Shown piece by piece: positions 12,431-16,771 of a stretch of DNA of 16,771 nt (position 1 is the first letter of the stretch; every line of letters begins with the position of its first letter). The notes under the pieces were generated by a model, which saw only the letters and a list, made by a program, of their open reading frames with translations, was not told where the DNA came from and ran no database searches. The DNA is from an uncultured Eubacteriales bacterium (GTDB lineage: Bacteria > Bacillota > Clostridia > Oscillospirales > Oscillospiraceae): contig URAL01000038.1 of the NCBI GenBank assembly GCA_900545805.1, positions 1-16,771 of the forward strand. Reading direction: 5' to 3'. A program made the translations under genes and the position numbers.

Positions 12431-14125
12431 TCACTTATCGTCACTGACGCCGCGGCGGGCGGCCTCGAAGCGGCGGCGGGCCTCCTCGTATTCCCGGCGC
12501 GCCCTTTCGTAATCGTTACGGCGGGCCTCTGTCTCGAGCTTTTCGGCCTCCTCGTTCAGGCGGCGGGTCTGCTCTGTGAGCTCATCGATGTCGCTCGACG
12601 CGGGCGCGGGCTTATATTCCGCCGCGGCCCTGGCTCTTGCGGCCTTTTTCTTTCTGCTCGTATTGTCCCTGCGGCGGCGCGGCTCGTAGTCCTCGTCGCT
12701 GTCGTCGTCCTCGGCATCGTCCGTTCCGCCGGCGGCAGCCTCGACAGGAGCCTCCGGGCGGGTGTACTGCGGCCTTTCCCGACCATTTATGACATCGGAG
12801 AAGGTGCGGCTGCACAGTATGGCCACGATCGCGGCGACGACCGAAGCGCCGAGCAGCACGAGCATTGCTATAAGCTGCGTTCTGCCGCTGCCCGAGCCGT
12901 CCTCAAGGGCATACACGAAGCTGCGGTAATCGTTTGACAGGCCGTAGAAGTTAAGTCCGAGCGCGGCGGCGGCGGTGATGCCCGTAGCTCCGGAGGCCGC
13001 GAGAAGGCGGGTGCGGTTGGGCTTGCGCGCCGCGAGCACCCCGAGGATGCCGGCGATGACGCCGATGATGCTTATGATGCGCAGAAGGTTATACAGCTTC
13101 TGGCGCAGGTCGAGCTCGGCGTTGAGCTTGTCCGTGTCGGCATCGACATAGTCGCGAGCAGCCTGAAGCACGGACTCGTAATCGCTTTCGTCGCTCACGC
13201 GCTCGGCTATGCCGTCATTATCCATAAGCAGCGCGACGCCGGATTTTACGGCCTGCTCGACATCGTCCTGCTCTGTGAGAGTTTCCTTAAGCTCGTTCAT
13301 CTTGCTGACGTTTTCGCTCAGCTGCTGCTGGCCGGCGTTGAGCTGTGCCTTTGCCGCGGCGAGCTCGGCCTTGCCGTTATCGAGCTGCACCTTGGCGGCG
13401 GCTAACTGCTCCTTGCCCTGATCGAGCTGTGTCTTTGCCGCGGCGAGCTGAGTTTTGCCGTTATTGATCTCCTGCTCTGCGGCGGCTATCTGCGAGTTTG
13501 CCTGCGCGAGGGCGGCCTGACCGTCCTCATAGGCCTTCATTTCGGCCTTGAGATCCTCTATGGAGGTGTAGCCGTACTTGGCAAGCGTCTGCGAGACGAG
13601 GTCGCCCCAGCCGCCGAGACTCTGGATAAGGTCGTATATGGGCTTTGCCTTTTCGTATGCGGGAGTTGCCGCGTCAAGCTGAGCCTGCGCCGCGTCGCGC
13701 TGAGCCTTTGCGTCGTTGAGCTGAGCCTCGGCGTCGTTCAGGCGCTTTTCCGCCGCCTGATACTCGGCGAGCTTTGCGTTATACTGCGCCTCGGCCGCGT
13801 CGTACTCGGCCTGACCCTTTGCTATCTTCGCGGCTCCGGCGTTGTACTGCTGCTGACCGGCGTTATACTGCTCGGTGCCCTTCTGATCGGTCACGACCGA
13901 CTCTGTGTAGTCCTTCTCGTCCTCGGTGCGGTTTTCCTCCGCCTTGCGCAGCTCTGCCACGCGCCCGTCGAGAATATCGACAAAGTCAAGGATGTCGGAC
14001 CTCTGTCCGCGCTTGAAGCGCAGGATGTCCGACAGCTCGTCCGAGCCGTTGCCTGCTGTGACGATACCGAAAACCGAGGATGCCGCGAGCAGTATGCTCA
14101 GGATCATTAACAGCGTTCTTTTCAT
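12431..14125 (-). CDS. four-TM membrane protein with extracytoplasmic coiled-coil hairpin, MMPL partner
   Basis: A 564-aa protein of unknown function. TM1 is at 3-23, followed by a large outside region and TM2 (348-367), a basic inside loop ARKPNRTR, TM3 (373-393), an outside loop with NDYRSFVYAL, TM4 (417-437), and a long charged cytoplasmic tail (438-564). Outside, arm 1 (about 85-155) has Gly at 90, 97 and 104. A linker (about 154-195) follows, then arm 2 (about 196-270) with 14-residue repeats of the type GK.QLAAAK.QLD. (222-264). The two arms around a linker predict an antiparallel hairpin. The tail has an acidic block (469-480), an Arg/Lys block (483-499) and a final charged helix (512-558). 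The start at 14123-14125 is set by AAAGGAG 7 bases upstream and by MKRTLLMILS matching the paralogue's MKRVLLMVFS. It lies 53 bp after the MMPL gene, apparently one operon. Confidence 0.8.
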   Translation of the reverse strand: MKRTLLMILSILLAASSVFGIVTAGNGSDELSDILRFKRGQRSDILDFVDILDGRVAELRKAEENRTEDEKDYTESVVTDQKGTEQYNAGQQQYNAGAAKIAKGQAEYDAAEAQYNAKLAEYQAAEKRLNDAEAQLNDAKAQRDAAQAQLDAATPAYEKAKPIYDLIQSLGGWGDLVSQTLAKYGYTSIEDLKAEMKAYEDGQAALAQANSQIAAAEQEINNGKTQLAAAKTQLDQGKEQLAAAKVQLDNGKAELAAAKAQLNAGQQQLSENVSKMNELKETLTEQDDVEQAVKSGVALLMDNDGIAERVSDESDYESVLQAARDYVDADTDKLNAELDLRQKLYNLLRIISIIGVIAGILGVLAARKPNRTRLLAASGATGITAAAALGLNFYGLSNDYRSFVYALEDGSGSGRTQLIAMLVLLGASVVAAIVAILCSRTFSDVINGRERPQYTRPEAPVEAAAGGTDDAEDDDSDEDYEPRRRRDNTSRKKKAARARAAAEYKPAPASSDIDELTEQTRRLNEEAEKLETEARRNDYERARREYEEARRRFEAARRGVSDDK

Positions 14126-14132
14126 ATCTGTG

Positions 14133-14139
14133 CTCCTTT
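14133..14139 (-). promoter_or_regulatory. ribosome binding site fixing the 564-aa protein start
   Basis: AAAGGAG on the - strand, 7 bases before the ATG at 14125. The longer 582-aa reading would overlap the MMPL stop by one base and would bury the signal-anchor segment. Confidence 0.85.
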
Positions 14140-14178
14140 CTACGGCGGAAGCATATTCCCCCGATGCCTCCGATGACA

Positions 14179-16497
14179 TTACATATTCCCCTTCTGCTTT
14201 TGCGCTATCTGCTCGATATCCTCCGCAAACAGCGGACGCAGACGGCGCTTTCGCCTGAGCGTCGTGCGCATGATGAACCCGTCCCCCCAGACGAGCATCT
14301 GCGGCAGCACGAACAGCACCAGAAGCAGAGATATTATGGTTCCGCGCCCCAGCACAAGGCCGATGACGGAGATGATGCTCTCGGTGCTTATAAAGCCGAT
14401 GAGCAGACCCGCGATGACGAGGATGCTGCCGCTTGTTATAAGCGTCGGCAGTGCGCCGTTTAAGGCAAGGCGTATCGATTTGCGGCGCGAGACGTTCTTC
14501 TGCCGCAGATCAAGATAACGGTTTGATACGACAATCGCATAGTCTATATTCGCGCCCATCTGAATGGCGCTTACGATCAGATACCCGACGAAGAACACCG
14601 GCCTGTTCGTGAAATACGAGATCGAGAAGTTGAGCCATATGCTGCCCTGGATGACGACTATCAGCAGCAGCGAAAGTCCCGCGGAGCGGAACACGAGCAT
14701 TATGACGAGCACGACAAACAGCGCCGACAGCGCGCTCACCATCACATTGTCCGTCGAGAACGACTCCTGCAGATCGCGCGAGGCGGTCGCGCTGCCGGTG
14801 ACGTAGACGTCGCCGCCGTAATACTGCCCGGCAATGCCGTGGATCGCTGAGATGAGCGCGTAGCTTTCGTCAGACTGCACGGGCGTGTCGGAATACACCA
14901 GCATCCGGCTGTAGTGCTCGCCCTGAAGCTGCGCCTTCGCGTCGGCAAGCTGAGCGTAGAGGCTGTCTATCATGTCGAGCTTATCCTGTGAAAGCTCAAT
15001 GCTGCCCTCCTCGGCGATATCGTGCAGGAACAGAAACAGGTCGATGAGCGGAACCTTGTATTCGCGCATATTTGACTGCACCTGATCGTAATCGGCGTGG
15101 CGTGCGGCGTAGAACACGAACAGCGCCGAGGCCGTCGTATCGTCAAGCCCGGCAAGCTCGGAAAACTCGGCTATGCTGAGCTTGTCACTCAGGCGATAGT
15201 CGCCGGCGACCTTGACGGAGGCTATGCCGAGCACCGACGTGACATGGTCAAGCTTCGATATCTCGTCGAGCATCCTTGCCTGCGTTTCATAATCGCCCGT
15301 CGGCACGACGAGCGCCATCATATTGCTGTTGCCGAAGGTTTTTATGATATCCTGATGCGCCTTCTGCGAATCGTTCAGGCGCAGGGGGTAGTCGTCGCTG
15401 TAGTTATACGAAAACGGGCACATGCTCGAGAAGAAGAACGCTGCGGCGATGATGCAGATGAACACCGGCGGTACGAGCTTGCGCGAGCGCCAGGCAAAGC
15501 GGCCGACTGCGTCTATGCCCGGCACGAAGCTGCGGTGCTTTGTTTTTTCTATCCGGCCGCTGAACATGAACAGCAGCCCCGGCATGAGCAGGAACACCGT
15601 CAGCATCGAAATGAGTATGGATTTAATGAGCACCTTGCCGAGGTCGCCGCCGAGACCGAACTGCATAAACGTCATGGCGACAAGGCCGCCGATAGTCGTA
15701 AGCGACGAGGACGCGATCTCGGGTATAGCCTTGGCAAGCGCCTCTATCGCCGCATCGTAGGCCTCAAAATGCCGCCGCTCCTCCGCGAAGCGGTTGCATA
15801 GAATGATAGCGTAGTCTATTGCCAGCGCAAGCTGCAAAATCAGCGTTACGGAGTTTGCGACGTATGATATCTCCTTAAACAGGAAGTTTGAGCCCTGCTG
15901 GATAGCGGCCGCCAGCGCGAAGGTTATAAGCAGCACCGGCACCTCGGCATAGCTGCGCGAGGTGATAAGCAGCAGGATGATGACAGTCACGACGCTCAGT
16001 GCTCCGATAATGAGCATCTCGCCCAGAAGCTGACTGCTGAAGTCCGAGCCGACCTCGGTGTAGAGCTTTATATTGCCGGCATCGTACCGCTGAGCGACGA
16101 GGGCGTTCATGTCCTCAAGTGCTTTTTTGCTGATATCGTCGCTTGAGGCTCCGGCAAAGCTCACCGTTATGAGCGCCGTGCCGTCTTTGTAGTGCTCATC
16201 GGTATCGTCAAAGCCCGCCGAGCGCACGCCGTCTATATCCGCTATTTCCTGCGAGAGCTTGAGCGCATCGTCATACGATATGTGCTCTACCATCAGATCG
16301 GCCGTCGCATAGGTGATAAACTCACCCTCCATGGCGCTCAGACCGCGCCGTGTTTCGGTTTCTTCCGGAAGAAAATGAAAAAGATCGTTTTCGACCGTCG
16401 TGAGCTGCGAGGTGTATACCGACAGACAGGCCAGAAGAAGGAACAAAACGAGCATGAACTTCCTGCTGTCAATGATGAATTTGGCTAATCTGTGCAT
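14179..16497 (-). CDS. MMPL/RND family transporter
   Basis: A 772-aa proton-driven transporter of the MMPL (RND superfamily) type. These families move lipids, glycolipids or hydrophobic compounds out of the inner membrane. It has two repeated halves. TM1 (about 13-30) is followed by a first outside domain (about 31-158), then a TM2-6 cluster (160-315). TM7 (about 342-360) is followed by a second outside domain (361-583), then a TM8-12 cluster (585-740). The proton-relay Asp-Tyr pairs appear in both halves, IDYAIILCNRF (227-237) and IDYAIVVSNRY (651-661). The outside domains have no Gly-heptads. The downstream gene provides such a coiled coil as a separate protein. The start at 16495-16497 is chosen because GGGAG lies 6 bases before it and the -35 box would be inside the longer reading. 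The substrate is unknown. Confidence 0.92.
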   Translation of the reverse strand: MHRLAKFIIDSRKFMLVLFLLLACLSVYTSQLTTVENDLFHFLPEETETRRGLSAMEGEFITYATADLMVEHISYDDALKLSQEIADIDGVRSAGFDDTDEHYKDGTALITVSFAGASSDDISKKALEDMNALVAQRYDAGNIKLYTEVGSDFSSQLLGEMLIIGALSVVTVIILLLITSRSYAEVPVLLITFALAAAIQQGSNFLFKEISYVANSVTLILQLALAIDYAIILCNRFAEERRHFEAYDAAIEALAKAIPEIASSSLTTIGGLVAMTFMQFGLGGDLGKVLIKSILISMLTVFLLMPGLLFMFSGRIEKTKHRSFVPGIDAVGRFAWRSRKLVPPVFICIIAAAFFFSSMCPFSYNYSDDYPLRLNDSQKAHQDIIKTFGNSNMMALVVPTGDYETQARMLDEISKLDHVTSVLGIASVKVAGDYRLSDKLSIAEFSELAGLDDTTASALFVFYAARHADYDQVQSNMREYKVPLIDLFLFLHDIAEEGSIELSQDKLDMIDSLYAQLADAKAQLQGEHYSRMLVYSDTPVQSDESYALISAIHGIAGQYYGGDVYVTGSATASRDLQESFSTDNVMVSALSALFVVLVIMLVFRSAGLSLLLIVVIQGSIWLNFSISYFTNRPVFFVGYLIVSAIQMGANIDYAIVVSNRYLDLRQKNVSRRKSIRLALNGALPTLITSGSILVIAGLLIGFISTESIISVIGLVLGRGTIISLLLVLFVLPQMLVWGDGFIMRTTLRRKRRLRPLFAEDIEQIAQKQKGNM

Positions 16498-16503
16498 GTG
16501 CTT

Positions 16504-16508
16504 CTCCC
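16504..16508 (-). promoter_or_regulatory. ribosome binding site fixing the MMPL start
   Basis: GGGAG on the - strand, 6 bases before the ATG at 16497. Confidence 0.7.
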
Positions 16509-16519
16509 ACTGGAATGGA

Positions 16520-16557
16520 TGTCTGTTTATTTTATTACAAACGGAAACAAACATCAA
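16520..16557 (-). promoter_or_regulatory. promoter of the MMPL operon with spanning inverted repeat
   Basis: On the - strand TTGATG (16552-16557), 17 bp, then TAAAAT (16529-16534, 5 of 6). Arms TGTCTGTTT (16520-16528) and AAACAAACA (16545-16553) are inverse with one mismatch and bracket the -10 box, so a regulator could bind across the promoter. Confidence 0.6.
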
Positions 16558-16587
16558 GACAGTATCGCCAATTTTTTATTAATTTTC

Positions 16588-16616
16588 TTGTATTCGGCCC
16601 GCCTGCGATATATAAT
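16588..16616 (+). promoter_or_regulatory. rightward promoter-like sequence
   Basis: TTGTAT (16588-16593), a 17-bp spacer and a perfect TATAAT (16611-16616) face right, divergent from the MMPL promoter. They point into the repeat element and beyond the window. No gene is visible before the window ends. Confidence 0.4.
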
Positions 16617-16640
16617 TTAGAGGCGAACCTCCGCACCTAC

Positions 16641-16771
16641 GGATACGCTTATTGCGGTCGCCCGGTATCGGAGCTGCGGAGAAAACCGCAAGTGCGCCGC
16701 TTCCCGCAGACAAGGAGCAAAAGCTCTGCCCGCGCTCAAACCTATTCGTAGGGGCGACCATCGGTCGCCCG
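16641..16771. repeat. inverted-repeat-bounded element, copy 3 (cut by window end)
   Basis: GGATACGCTTATTGCGG then CCCGGTATCG (16661-16670) repeat the left end of copies 1 and 2 at the same internal spacing. Next comes GCTGCGGAGAAAACCG, resembling copy 1, and then ATTCGTAGGGGCGA as in copy 2. The palindrome GGGCGAC-CATCG-GTCGCCC is at 16752-16770. The right end is outside the window. Confidence 0.65.

Overview
The window (about 57% GC by eye) reads as chromosome from a spore-forming Clostridia-class Firmicute, most like a gut Oscillospiraceae/Ruminococcaceae lineage. This rests on a germination protease (GPR) gene, chromosomal ParA/ParB with consensus-type parS sites, strong AGGAGG-type ribosome sites, a BceAB-type ABC transporter, and short GTAGGGGCG-type palindromes that I recall as common in such genomes (memory, not a search). 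The taxon is an inference.

Layout, left to right. 1-54 is the 3' tail of a rightward gene, closed by a bidirectional terminator. 83-2874 is a leftward BceAB-type ABC transporter pair (permease and ATPase, 4-base overlap) with no two-component system in view. 2965-4251 is a membrane GT2 glycosyltransferase with its own promoter and a palindrome at the predicted +1. 4643-6433 is a four-TM protein with an extracytoplasmic Gly-heptad coiled coil, closed by a strong terminator. 6434-7788 holds mscL sandwiched between two copies of an inverted-repeat-bounded element. 7789-10788 is an apparent parA-parB-serS operon. It is preceded by three parS sites in 76 bp, the first abutting the parA -35 box. 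10913-11758 is gpr, divergent from rpsT (12046-12309), a gene pairing also known from Bacillus. 12431-16497 is an apparent two-gene operon: an MMPL/RND transporter followed by a second four-TM coiled-coil protein, paralogous in layout to the 4643-6433 gene. 16641-16771 is a third, partial copy of the repeat element.

The most interesting content is the MMPL transporter paired with a separate membrane-anchored coiled-coil hairpin protein, together with an orphan paralogue of the latter 6 kb away. I suggest this is a split transporter-adaptor system; that is inference. Other noteworthy points are the parS cluster fused to the parA promoter, a structured rpsT leader with mutually exclusive pairings, and dispersed palindromes whose arms differ by compensatory changes.

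Five starts were moved downstream of the longest possible ORF start because a clear ribosome site precedes the inner ATG: the ABC ATPase, parA, gpr, the 564-aa coiled-coil protein and the MMPL transporter.
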